The translations under genes were made by a program, and so were the position numbers. This document shows positions 6,834 to 14,238 of a stretch of 14,672 bases of DNA, piece after piece. The notes under the pieces were generated by a model. It worked only from the letters and a program-made list of their open reading frames with translations. It did not search any database and was not told the DNA's origin. The first letter of the stretch is position 1. The number at the start of each line of letters is the position of its first letter. This stretch comes from Oscillospiraceae bacterium. GTDB taxonomy: Bacteria; Bacillota; Clostridia; Oscillospirales; Acutalibacteraceae. The stretch spans positions 1 to 14,672 of the forward strand of contig JAQXHW010000035.1 of the NCBI GenBank assembly GCA_029007475.1, read 5' to 3'.

Positions 6834-9005
6834 CTAATTTATATCATACACTATATTACTGTCTAAAACAACCTTTTGGGCAATTCCTGCGGCAATATTT
6901 GCCGTTGCCTCACCCATGTAGTCCTCACCTACAACAACTAAGGTTTCGCAGGAAAGCAAGCCCATATTCTTAATAACAGATTCCGTTACGACAATCTTTG
7001 GATTTCTGAATTCTTCAGGAATATCTAAGCAATTACCGATTTCAGGCAGTATAAGTACCGAGGTATTGTCAGCCACTATGTATTCGTAAAGGCTGTCATC
7101 TTCGGCAAAAACATATACCTCAGCTTTATCCCAAAGGGAAATACGGTAGTTCTCATCAAAGGAAATAATCGCCTTATTCTCAAGGGAAGCCGGCATTTCA
7201 TTATCTTTATTATCATATCTTAAAACCGTATTGTAGTCAAACTCCGTCAAAACCTTTGACAGGTAGCTGTCTGAAGCCCAGTCTCCGCAGGAGATAATAA
7301 TATTACTGTCGGAATCAGGTAATTTCTGAATCTCCTCCAAGAGTCGATGAGCTTTTCTCACACTTCCGTCCAAGGATAAAATACAGTGTCCCGAAGCGCT
7401 CTCCAAAATTACCGATTTGCCGCCTGTATCGGGTATTCTCAGGGTAAGCACATCCTCATGAGTCAGCTTGTAGACTCCCGCTGAGGAAGTGAGCATAAAC
7501 AAGGACAGGAATACCGTCAGAATATAACCTCTCCTCTTTCCTATGGCAATCGCTGCACCTATCAGAATCATGGTAAAGCCAATCCACAGGGTAAAATAGA
7601 TTTCGTCGGTACGAATATAGGAGTAAGGAATTGAGGAAAACAAGCGGCAAACCCAAATAATGAAATGGTAAAGCGATTCTAACAGAAAGGCGCAGATATC
7701 CACAAACAAAGCCAAAAAGCCTACATAATGAAAGACCGCGCATATTGCCGATAAAACCAAAGCAAATGCCATTATGGGAACTACCAAAATATTTACAAAC
7801 ACAGCTATTGTGCTAAATCCCCCAAACACCAAAGCCGACACAGGCAGAGTCATAAGCGATGCACTCAAAGAGGTAAAGAAGGTTGTCAGTATAACTTTCA
7901 GTATTGCCTTTACAGGCTTTACGCGGCACAGTTTATATGCCGAGAGCTTTGAGTCCACCGGCTTATACATTCTATCTGAGAGAGTTACTATTCCCAAGGT
8001 AGAAAGCAAGGATAACTGAAAGCCCACATCCGCGGCGGCATAAGGATTCGGCAAAATAATTATCAAGGCGGCAAGTCCTAAGGAATTAAGGGAATCTGCA
8101 CGACGCCTGAACATTCCTCCTAAAGCAATAACAAGCTGCACAATCATCGCCCTTACCATCGAGTAACCGAAGCCGGTCATAGCTCCGAAGAACAGAACAG
8201 CAATAATTATGCAGGCTGACGAAATATAGCGATTCCTAACAAATCTCTTTGAAACCTTTGAGATAAGAGCGGCAATTATGGAGAGATGCAAGCCCGAAAC
8301 TACTACAATATGGGATATTCCGCAGTTTCTGAAAAGAGTGTTTACTTCGTTTTCCAGATTGTATCGGTTACCTAAAAGAAGTGCAGAAGCAAAGTTTGCG
8401 GTTTCTAAATCCAGCTCCATGTAAAGTGCATTTTCCAAATCAATATTAAGCTCCGATATACCGCTCAAAAGCGGTTTATTCTCAGGAGAATTAACCTCTA
8501 TCCGGGAATCCTCAAAGACATAGGCGGTGAACTTAATATCTTCGGCTAAGTACGAGGTGCGTCGAGCTGCAAAAAGCTGTGAGTCAAAGGATATCTCATC
8601 ATACAGCGAACTGAAAAACGGCTCACTGGACATTATCAGACCGCCGGCACCCACCGTCTCTGAGTCAATGCTCTTAATCTCTGCTTCACAGCAGTAGTAT
8701 CCGCCGCTGAAATACATTCGTGACTTCTGTGTTACGGTAACCCTGCCCTCTCTTTCGTTAAACCTTTCCTGTACCGGCGTAACAAAAAATGCAGTATAGG
8801 AAACAAGCCAAAGACAACAGAGGATTCCCGCCATAAACGCCACAGGCAGAGTCTTTTCACGTCGGGTTTTCGGGATAATCAGGCTCGCTATCAGAAAACC
8901 TGAGAAAAGAAAAAGCATAATCCACATGAAAAGCTCGCCGAAATAAAAAACGGCTGCAAGCACAAAAAAGCATACAAAGCCTAAAAGTGCCAACAACCGT
9001 TTCAT
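6834..9005 (-). CDS. comEC: ComEC/Rec2-type DNA uptake channel protein with degenerate C-terminal lactamase domain
   Basis: A 723-residue polytopic membrane protein of the ComEC family, which carries one strand of transforming DNA across the membrane. Residues 1-75 hold N-terminal membrane segments; about 80-200 fit the soluble DUF4131 (OB-like) domain; 205-510 form the Competence domain, with the signature CGISHIVVVSGLHLSII (228-244) and PYAAADVGFQLSLLSTLGI (321-339). Residues 518-723 align in position with the lactamase-like domain (TLRIPDTGGKSVILESASG at the start), but the metal-binding HxHxDH is absent: the region expected to hold it reads IIISCGDWASDS (569-580). So channel formation is plausible, nuclease activity is not. 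ATG has AGGGTGA upstream. Whether this organism is competent is not shown here. Confidence 0.93.
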   Translation of the reverse strand: MKRLLALLGFVCFFVLAAVFYFGELFMWIMLFLFSGFLIASLIIPKTRREKTLPVAFMAGILCCLWLVSYTAFFVTPVQERFNEREGRVTVTQKSRMYFSGGYYCCEAEIKSIDSETVGAGGLIMSSEPFFSSLYDEISFDSQLFAARRTSYLAEDIKFTAYVFEDSRIEVNSPENKPLLSGISELNIDLENALYMELDLETANFASALLLGNRYNLENEVNTLFRNCGISHIVVVSGLHLSIIAALISKVSKRFVRNRYISSACIIIAVLFFGAMTGFGYSMVRAMIVQLVIALGGMFRRRADSLNSLGLAALIIILPNPYAAADVGFQLSLLSTLGIVTLSDRMYKPVDSKLSAYKLCRVKPVKAILKVILTTFFTSLSASLMTLPVSALVFGGFSTIAVFVNILVVPIMAFALVLSAICAVFHYVGFLALFVDICAFLLESLYHFIIWVCRLFSSIPYSYIRTDEIYFTLWIGFTMILIGAAIAIGKRRGYILTVFLSLFMLTSSAGVYKLTHEDVLTLRIPDTGGKSVILESASGHCILSLDGSVRKAHRLLEEIQKLPDSDSNIIISCGDWASDSYLSKVLTEFDYNTVLRYDNKDNEMPASLENKAIISFDENYRISLWDKAEVYVFAEDDSLYEYIVADNTSVLILPEIGNCLDIPEEFRNPKIVVTESVIKNMGLLSCETLVVVGEDYMGEATANIAAGIAQKVVLDSNIVYDIN

Positions 9006-9024
9006 AAAATCACCCTAAATTCAA

Positions 9025-9366
9025 TCAGTTCATATTACCGGAAAGCTGTTCTCCGCCTAAGAGATGAAAGTGAATATGGAACACAGACTGTGCGCCCTTT
9101 GCACCGCAGTTATTAACTATACGGTAACCGTCCTCTGTGCCGCAAAGCTTTGCTATCTCGGGAATTTTTGAGAAGATGTATCCCACGATTTCACAGTTTT
9201 CCGGAGTAATATCGTTTGCACAGCTTAAAATGTGCTCCTTTGGGATAATTACAACGTGTACCTTAGCCTGAGGAGCTATATCCTTGAAGGCTAAGATTTT
9301 TTCGTCCTCGTATACTTTTGTGGAGGGAATATCCCCTGCCACGATTTTACAAAATAAGCAATCCAT
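9025..9366 (-). CDS. HIT-family hydrolase (HinT-like)
   Basis: A 113-residue nucleotide-binding protein of the histidine triad superfamily, which typically hydrolyses purine nucleotide phosphoramidates such as AMP-lysine. The triad is intact as H97-x-H99-x-H101 followed by LLGG. The N-terminus has C3-x2-C6 (CLFCKI), part of the zinc site seen in many bacterial HIT proteins; AFKDIAPQAKVHVVIIPKEH is the characteristic strand region. Length is that of HinT. It starts two bases after the plsY stop and ends 19 bases before comEC, inside the large cluster. Physiological substrate unknown. Confidence 0.94.
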   Translation of the reverse strand: MDCLFCKIVAGDIPSTKVYEDEKILAFKDIAPQAKVHVVIIPKEHILSCANDITPENCEIVGYIFSKIPEIAKLCGTEDGYRIVNNCGAKGAQSVFHIHFHLLGGEQLSGNMN

Positions 9367-9368
9367 AG

Positions 9369-10124
9369 TTATGCCGCCTTTTCTTTCTTTTTTGCTGAGA
9401 TTTTCTTTTCCTCACCGCGGATTAGTCTGCCGATATTTGAGCGGTGCATAAAGATAACGAAAGCACCTATCAGGAACATAATCACGGTTGTAGCAATAAC
9501 AAAGCCTATGCCGATAGGGTCATTAGTTGCCTCGGTAGGCTTCATAATAGCAAAGAATGTGAGGAAAAAGTTTGAAATGGGAAGTGCCAAGCAAGCTGAG
9601 ATTGAGCTGATTGACACGATTTTTGTAATTATTAACACCAAAAGATATACGCCTAAGTTGATAACCAACATCCAGGGGAACGGGTCAAGCATAATTGCCA
9701 TACCTGCCACGGTGGTAACGCCCTTGCCGCCTTTGAAGCCGAAGAATATGGGGAAACAATGACCTAAGACGCAGAATGCACCTGCCATGTACTTTGCGAT
9801 TGTGAGATATGTGTACTGGGTGTTGGGAGAAAGTGCGTCGATAGCCTCTCTGTCAAAGGGTACAGCCTGAATAAGCAAAATTGTAATTACCATTGCAAGC
9901 ACGCCCTTTAAGCAGTCAAACACAAGGGTAAAGATTGCAGGTACCACGCCTACTGAGCGAAGCACATTGGTAAAGCCAGCGTTGCCGGAGCCCATTGTAC
10001 GGACATCCTGCTTATTTGCCGCCATTTTAGAAAAGATTACCGCGAAGCTCAAGGAGCCTAAAAGGTAGGCTACTACAACGGCAACTAAAACTCGCCACCA
10101 GTAAATTGCTATAAATTCCATCAT
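9369..10124 (-). CDS. plsY: Acyl-phosphate:glycerol-3-phosphate acyltransferase
   Basis: A 251-residue membrane enzyme that transfers an acyl group from acyl-phosphate to glycerol-3-phosphate, making lysophosphatidic acid, the first step of phospholipid synthesis. Conserved loops are visible: GSLSFAVIFSK (23-33) with MGSGNAGFTNVLR (44-56), and LGHCFPIFFGFKGGKGV (120-136), whose GGKGV is the glycerol-3-phosphate-binding region. It is longer than the usual 190-215 residues because of a loop at about 85-108 and a Lys-rich tail after 236. The start ATG overlaps the der stop (ATGA), and GAGGAG lies in the der C-terminus, so the two are probably translationally coupled. Confidence 0.95.
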   Translation of the reverse strand: MMEFIAIYWWRVLVAVVVAYLLGSLSFAVIFSKMAANKQDVRTMGSGNAGFTNVLRSVGVVPAIFTLVFDCLKGVLAMVITILLIQAVPFDREAIDALSPNTQYTYLTIAKYMAGAFCVLGHCFPIFFGFKGGKGVTTVAGMAIMLDPFPWMLVINLGVYLLVLIITKIVSISSISACLALPISNFFLTFFAIMKPTEATNDPIGIGFVIATTVIMFLIGAFVIFMHRSNIGRLIRGEEKKISAKKKEKAA

Positions 10125-11449
10125 TGGTCTTTATCTCCTCTCTCTCGTACGACTATGCGTACCGGTGTACCCTCTAAGCCGAAGGTTTCTCTTATGCGAT
10201 TTTCCAAGTATCGCTGATATGAAAAATGGAAAAGCTCCGCATTATTACAGAAGAAAACGAATGTAGGAGGCTTTGTAGAGGGCTGGGTAACGTAGTAAAT
10301 CTTTAAGCGTCTGCCCTTGTCTGAAGGCGGCTGAACCCTCACGGTAGCCTCTGCCAAAAGCTCGTTGAGTACGCCTGTGCGTATGCGCATGGCATTGGTA
10401 TTGGCAACGTATTTAATAAGCTCAAAGAGCCTGTCGATTCTCTGACCTGTTTTTGCCGAAATAAAAAGATTGGGTGCATAGGACATAAAGCCGAATTCCA
10501 AATCAAGATTCTTTCGAAATTCCTGCATGGTCTTGTCGTCCTTCTCAATGGCATCCCACTTATTGACAGCGATAATACAGCCTTTTCCCGCCTCATGAGC
10601 CATACCGGCGATTTTAGTATCCTGCTCGGTAGGTCCTTCCTCGGCGTCAATCATAATAACGCAAACATCACAGCGTTCAATAGCCATTTTCGCACGAATA
10701 ATGCTGTACTTTTCGATGGCATTGTCAACCTTATTTTTACGTCTGATACCTGCTGTGTCAATAAATATAAACTTGCCGTGGGAATTTTCTACGGCTGTGT
10801 CGATACTGTCACGGGTTGTACCTGCGATATCGGAAACAATACTTCTCTCCTGACCTGTTACTCGGTTAATAAGAGAGGATTTTCCAACATTGGGTTTGCC
10901 TATAACAGCAACAGAGATAACCTCGGATTCCTCCTCCTCAAAATCGCTTTCGGGAATTAGGGCAAATACCGCATCTAAGAGGTCTCCGGTACCATGGCCG
11001 TGAACTGAGGAAACCTGAATAGGCTCACCGAGCCCTAAATTATAAAACTCATAAAAATCCGGGTCGGGGTCGCCTATCCTGTCGCATTTATTCACACAAA
11101 GCACAACAGGCTTTCCGCTCTTTTGGAGCATTTGAGCAACCTCAACGTCGGTTGCAACCATACCTGAGCGTACATCGGTAACTAAAATCGTAACGTCGGC
11201 GGTTTCGATTGCAAGCTGTGCCTGACGGCGCATCTGAGTTAGAATAATATCATCTGAATACGGCTCGATACCGCCTGTGTCAATAATTGTAGCCTTACGG
11301 CAGAGCCATTCAACCTCGCCGTAAATCCTGTCACGGGTAACACCGGGCGTATCATCAACAATTGACAGCCTCTGACCTGTGAGCTTGTTGAAAAGCGTTG
11401 ATTTACCAACATTAGGCCGCCCTACAATTGCAATAACAGGTTTTGCCAT
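10121..11449 (-). CDS. der: Ribosome biogenesis GTPase Der (EngA)
   Basis: A 442-residue double-domain GTPase required for assembly of the 50S ribosomal subunit. First G domain: GRPNVGKS (10-17), DTPGVTRDR (33-41), DTGG (57-60), NKCD (120-123). Acidic linker EEEESE at 171-176. Second G domain: GKPNVGKS (184-191), DTAG (231-234), NKWD (296-299), and the SAK motif (331-333). The KH-like domain follows from about 352. All key residues are intact and length is normal. The ATG has GGAGAGGG just upstream. It lies 48 bases after the DUF512 gene and overlaps plsY by four bases. Confidence 0.98.
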   Translation of the reverse strand: MAKPVIAIVGRPNVGKSTLFNKLTGQRLSIVDDTPGVTRDRIYGEVEWLCRKATIIDTGGIEPYSDDIILTQMRRQAQLAIETADVTILVTDVRSGMVATDVEVAQMLQKSGKPVVLCVNKCDRIGDPDPDFYEFYNLGLGEPIQVSSVHGHGTGDLLDAVFALIPESDFEEEESEVISVAVIGKPNVGKSSLINRVTGQERSIVSDIAGTTRDSIDTAVENSHGKFIFIDTAGIRRKNKVDNAIEKYSIIRAKMAIERCDVCVIMIDAEEGPTEQDTKIAGMAHEAGKGCIIAVNKWDAIEKDDKTMQEFRKNLDLEFGFMSYAPNLFISAKTGQRIDRLFELIKYVANTNAMRIRTGVLNELLAEATVRVQPPSDKGRRLKIYYVTQPSTKPPTFVFFCNNAELFHFSYQRYLENRIRETFGLEGTPVRIVVRERGDKDQ

Positions 11450-11497
11450 ATTACCCTCTCCTTTCGTTTTTTTAATAGATTTATTTCTATTATGGAA

Positions 11498-12793
11498 TTA
11501 TTTTAATATAGAATTCAAAAATCCTTCACCCGAATTGTCATTTGGGGTAACAGGGACGCCTAAAATCTCGGAAACCTCAGAAACAGTCACATCGTCAAGG
11601 AAAACCTCTTCTCCGCTTCTGAGCATTGAACAGGATATAAGCACTTCCTCGCCCAATTCTTTATCTTTAAGCTGAGAAATTAAATCTCGTCCCACAATAA
11701 GACCTGTGACGTTAATCTGATGTCCGAAGAAATCGTTGACAATCGGAATAATATTTACACTTACATTGGGGAATTTCTCACGCAGCTTCTCGCAAAGCCC
11801 ACTCAGATACGGAGCAACACTCACACCGCAGGCGATAGTTTTTTGCCTTTTGAGATTGCTGTCGGCTTCTAAATTCTCTAAAGCAAACTCAAATTCATCG
11901 CGCAAAAGGGGAATAAGTCCGACTCCGTTCTCAAGACAAGAAAAATCCTCATAGTAATCGGCTTCGGGAAGTTTCCTCTCAGCCTTAATATATAGCTCGT
12001 CAGCAGCAAATATAATTCTTCTTGAGAATTTTTTGACACATTCGTCCCCATATTTTTCGCAAATATCAAGGACTTCCCCGGCACTCTCCTTATTAAAAGG
12101 AGTAAGAGGATAGAGCCCTTCTCTATGGTCTGTAAGACCTACAGGAACAACCGCTACGGCGTTCACCCCTAATTCGGTTAAGTCTTTGAGAGTACGCTCA
12201 AGTTCCTCTCCGTCATTGATACCGGGACAGATTACAAGCTGAGTATTTATCACTATTCCTGCCTCGGCAAAACGCTTAACAATCTCAAGCGACTCGCCTG
12301 CGAAGCGATTGTTCATCATCTTACAGCGAAGCTCGGGGTTAGTAGTATGAATAGAGATATTCATCGGGCTAATGTGCATTTTAATAATGCGCTCAATCTC
12401 ATGCTCAGTAAGATTTGTAAGAGTAACATAATTGCCGAAAAGAAAGGACAAGCGGCTGTCGTCGTCCTTGAAATACAGGGTATCTCGCATACCTTTCGGA
12501 AGCTGGTCAATAAAGCAGAAGATGCACTTATTTCGGCAGGAATGTTCCTTATCCATAAGGTAGGTTTCAAACTCAAGTCCTAATTCCTCGTATTCGGTTT
12601 TCTTGATTTTTGCGGTTTTTAGTTCTCTACCAGAAATATAATCTACCTTAAGCTCTCGTTCCAACTGATAGAAGCGATAATCCAAAACGTCAACAATATC
12701 ATTTCCGTTTAATGAAACTAAGGTATCTCCGCCTTTAATTCCTGCAAAATCAGCAGGACTTCCCTTAATAACAGAGTCAATGACAACCGACAC
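11498..12793 (-). CDS. PDZ-radical SAM-DUF512 protein of unknown function
   Basis: A 431-residue protein recognisable as the DUF512 radical SAM family, conserved in Clostridia and cyanobacteria but without a known reaction. Residues 1-60 resemble a PDZ domain (IKGSPADFAGIKGGDTLVSL). The [4Fe-4S]/SAM motif is C86-x3-C90-x2-C93 (SCRNKCIFCFIDQL), inside a radical SAM core to about 215; DUF512 fills 215-420 and ends with GLIVGRDL and VFLDDVTVSEV. A GTG start at 12793 is supported by AAGGTG five bases upstream. It opens the der-plsY-HIT-comEC-holA-rnmV series; the link with der suggests, but does not show, a role in RNA or ribosome modification. Confidence 0.88.
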   Translation of the reverse strand: MSVVIDSVIKGSPADFAGIKGGDTLVSLNGNDIVDVLDYRFYQLERELKVDYISGRELKTAKIKKTEYEELGLEFETYLMDKEHSCRNKCIFCFIDQLPKGMRDTLYFKDDDSRLSFLFGNYVTLTNLTEHEIERIIKMHISPMNISIHTTNPELRCKMMNNRFAGESLEIVKRFAEAGIVINTQLVICPGINDGEELERTLKDLTELGVNAVAVVPVGLTDHREGLYPLTPFNKESAGEVLDICEKYGDECVKKFSRRIIFAADELYIKAERKLPEADYYEDFSCLENGVGLIPLLRDEFEFALENLEADSNLKRQKTIACGVSVAPYLSGLCEKLREKFPNVSVNIIPIVNDFFGHQINVTGLIVGRDLISQLKDKELGEEVLISCSMLRSGEEVFLDDVTVSEVSEILGVPVTPNDNSGEGFLNSILK

Positions 12794-12832
12794 AAATTCA
12801 CCTTCTCAGCTTAATACCGCCAAAAAATTCAT

Positions 12833-12885
12833 AAAAAAACAAAAGAGCGGTCAGTGGACGGCTACACCTGCCGCACTACTGCCGC
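12833..12885 (-). terminator. Strong intrinsic terminator after rpmF
   Basis: On the minus strand, arms GCGG-CAGT (12878-12885) and ACTG-A-CCGC (12847-12855) pair over eight base pairs with one bulge; an inner CGGC / GCCG stem adds stability. The hairpin is followed by TCTTTTGTTTTTTT. It ends about 40 bases before the DUF512 start and separates the two transcription units. Confidence 0.8.
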
Positions 12886-12923
12886 CATAAATCTTTTGTC
12901 ATACAGACCGGAAAACGGAAAGA

Positions 12924-13106
12924 TTAAGCCTCTTTCTCAATAACCTGTCTGCCATTGTACATGCCACAGTTTGCGCAAACCTTGTGGGGAGCTTTGAACT
13001 CGCCGCAGTTGGGGCATGTGGAAAGAGCAGGAGCGTCAAGCTTCCAAACGTTTGAACGTCTCTTATCTCTTCTTGCCTGTGAATGTTTGTTCTTTGGTAC
13101 TGCCAT
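12924..13106 (-). CDS. rpmF: 50S ribosomal protein L32
   Basis: A 60-residue ribosomal protein of the large subunit. It starts MAVPKNKHSQARRDKRRSN, diagnostic of bL32, and contains a zinc ribbon with C31-x2-C34 and C44-x2-C47, so it is the zinc-binding (C+) form. It begins 21 bases after the DUF177 gene with AGGGAGG as binding site and is followed by the terminator at 12833-12885. Pairing of rpmF with a YceD-family gene is conserved across many bacteria. Confidence 0.98.
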   Translation of the reverse strand: MAVPKNKHSQARRDKRRSNVWKLDAPALSTCPNCGEFKAPHKVCANCGMYNGRQVIEKEA

Positions 13107-13127
13107 CTTACAGACCTCCCTTGTATT

Positions 13128-13625
13128 TTAGTTATCAATCAGTTGTTTAAGTACCTCAAGCCGAGGGTCAACCGCGCGAGTATCGCAGGAGCAATTTCCG
13201 TCGTTGAGGTTTTTGCCGCATTTCATGCAAAGACCCTTACAGTCCTCACTGCAGAGAAACTTAGTAGGAAGCTCCAAAAGGATATCGCTTGTGACTAACT
13301 CGTCAAGCTCAAGGTGGTAATCGGGCGTTTCAATATAGTCGCCATCGTCCTCGCCGCAGAGAGAAGTTACCAGCCTATGCTCAAAGGAGTAGCTCATTTC
13401 CTCAGAGAGAGATTTCATACATCTGTCGCAAGGACGGCTGTATTTGAAATCAGCATCAATAAGAAGCTTAACTATTCCCGTTTTATTGGAAGCTGTGGCG
13501 GTTACTTTTGCAGGAGAGCTGAATGGATAGCTCCCGTCGAGCTGGATATCATGAAGGTCAAGCTCGAAGCTTAATACTCGGCTGACTCCGTCGCCCTCAA
13601 ATACATCTTTAAGGTCAAATATCAT
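13128..13625 (-). CDS. yceD: DUF177 (YceD/YlbN) family protein
   Basis: A 165-residue protein of the DUF177 family, usually encoded immediately upstream of rpmF and linked to ribosomal RNA accumulation or processing in bacteria and plastids; the molecular activity is not settled. Features seen: C66-x2-C69 (PCDRCMKSL), a strongly acidic middle (90-115), and a C-terminal Cys cluster C125, C129, C133, C136, C145, C147 in a typical LCSEDCKGLCMKCGKNLN block, probably a metal site. An upstream ATG at 13652 would add nine residues but would leave only about a 12-base leader and lacks a binding site; ATG 13625 has GAGGTG upstream and is preferred. Confidence 0.92.
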   Translation of the reverse strand: MIFDLKDVFEGDGVSRVLSFELDLHDIQLDGSYPFSSPAKVTATASNKTGIVKLLIDADFKYSRPCDRCMKSLSEEMSYSFEHRLVTSLCGEDDGDYIETPDYHLELDELVTSDILLELPTKFLCSEDCKGLCMKCGKNLNDGNCSCDTRAVDPRLEVLKQLIDN

Positions 13626-13670
13626 ATCGCACCTCGAAACACAATGACGCATAGTAAAACATCGTTTAAT

Positions 13671-13699
13671 ATTATATCCTTACAGAAGGCTTTTGTCAA
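13671..13699 (-). promoter_or_regulatory. Perfect consensus promoter for yceD-rpmF
   Basis: On the minus strand TTGACA (13694-13699), 17 bases, TATAAT (13671-13676). The predicted start near 13664 gives a leader of about 39 bases before the preferred ATG. Such a strong promoter fits high expression of a ribosomal protein operon. Confidence 0.92.
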
Positions 13700-13754
13700 T
13701 ATTGATTTTGCCAATTATTAAGGCTTTTGCAGGGAGATTTTCACAAAATAACAC

Positions 13755-13790
13755 AAAAATTCGCCGCGACTGAAAAATCACGGCGAAATT
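13755..13790 (-). terminator. Intrinsic terminator after the pgi/P-loop gene pair
   Basis: On the minus strand TTCGCCG / CGGCGAA, seven pairs, with a short inner TGA/TCA stem, followed directly by TTTTTGTGTTATTTT. It lies 15 bases after the stop of the small P-loop gene and upstream of the yceD promoter. Confidence 0.85.
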
Positions 13791-13804
13791 TGCGGATAAA
13801 CTAA

Positions 13805-14221
13805 TCAGATTTCGTGACAAACTGCCTTTAAGCCCTCGGGAAGCTCTGCCTCGGCAGCGCTGATGAGGAAGGTGAACTTAGTCTCGCTTGCCTCTGCGAG
13901 CTTGTTAATCTTTGTGATAAACTCCTCAAGACCGTCAATGGATGTGGGACAAATCTTGAAGGTGGAATCTACGAGGATATCGCTGACGTCGTAGTTACCT
14001 GCACAGATACCGCTCAAAAAGCCAAAGAGCATATCGTAGCCGGAAATCTCGTAAGCGTCGGTATCGATGAGACGAGCCTTGTGAGTGATGTCGTAAGTGA
14101 GCTTTGCGCCCTTCTCAAGAACAACCACGTTGCCGGCTGAAGCTGATGCAGTCTCGTTAGCGAGAGCGATGAGCTTCTTAGTTTTGCCTGAACCTTTTTT
14201 ACCGATAATAAGTGTAACCAT
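13805..14221 (-). CDS. Small P-loop NTPase-like protein, function unknown
   Basis: I do not recognise a named family. The 138-residue protein begins MVTLIIGKKGSGKT, a Walker A motif at residues 7-14 (GxxGxGKT) placed at the first strand as in genuine P-loop proteins. A possible Walker B strand is DILVDST (81-87); the last strand FTFLISAA (117-124) fits a small alpha/beta fold. No sensor, helicase or membrane features are visible. A TTG at 14236 would add five residues but overlaps GGAGG; ATG 14221 lies eight bases after that site. It is 17 bases behind pgi and ends just before a terminator, so it is the last gene of the pgi transcript. Confidence 0.75.
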   Translation of the reverse strand: MVTLIIGKKGSGKTKKLIALANETASASAGNVVVLEKGAKLTYDITHKARLIDTDAYEISGYDMLFGFLSGICAGNYDVSDILVDSTFKICPTSIDGLEEFITKINKLAEASETKFTFLISAAEAELPEGLKAVCHEI

Positions 14222-14238
14222 AATACGTTCCTCCAAAT

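Noticed and set aside
10595..10960. Plus-strand frame of 121 codons inside der
   Set aside because: Antisense to the second G domain of Der, whose motifs are all intact; no start signal.
12794..12923. Small RNA gene between rpmF and the DUF512 gene
   Set aside because: The stem-loops and T-tract are fully explained by a terminator, and no promoter directs a separate transcript.
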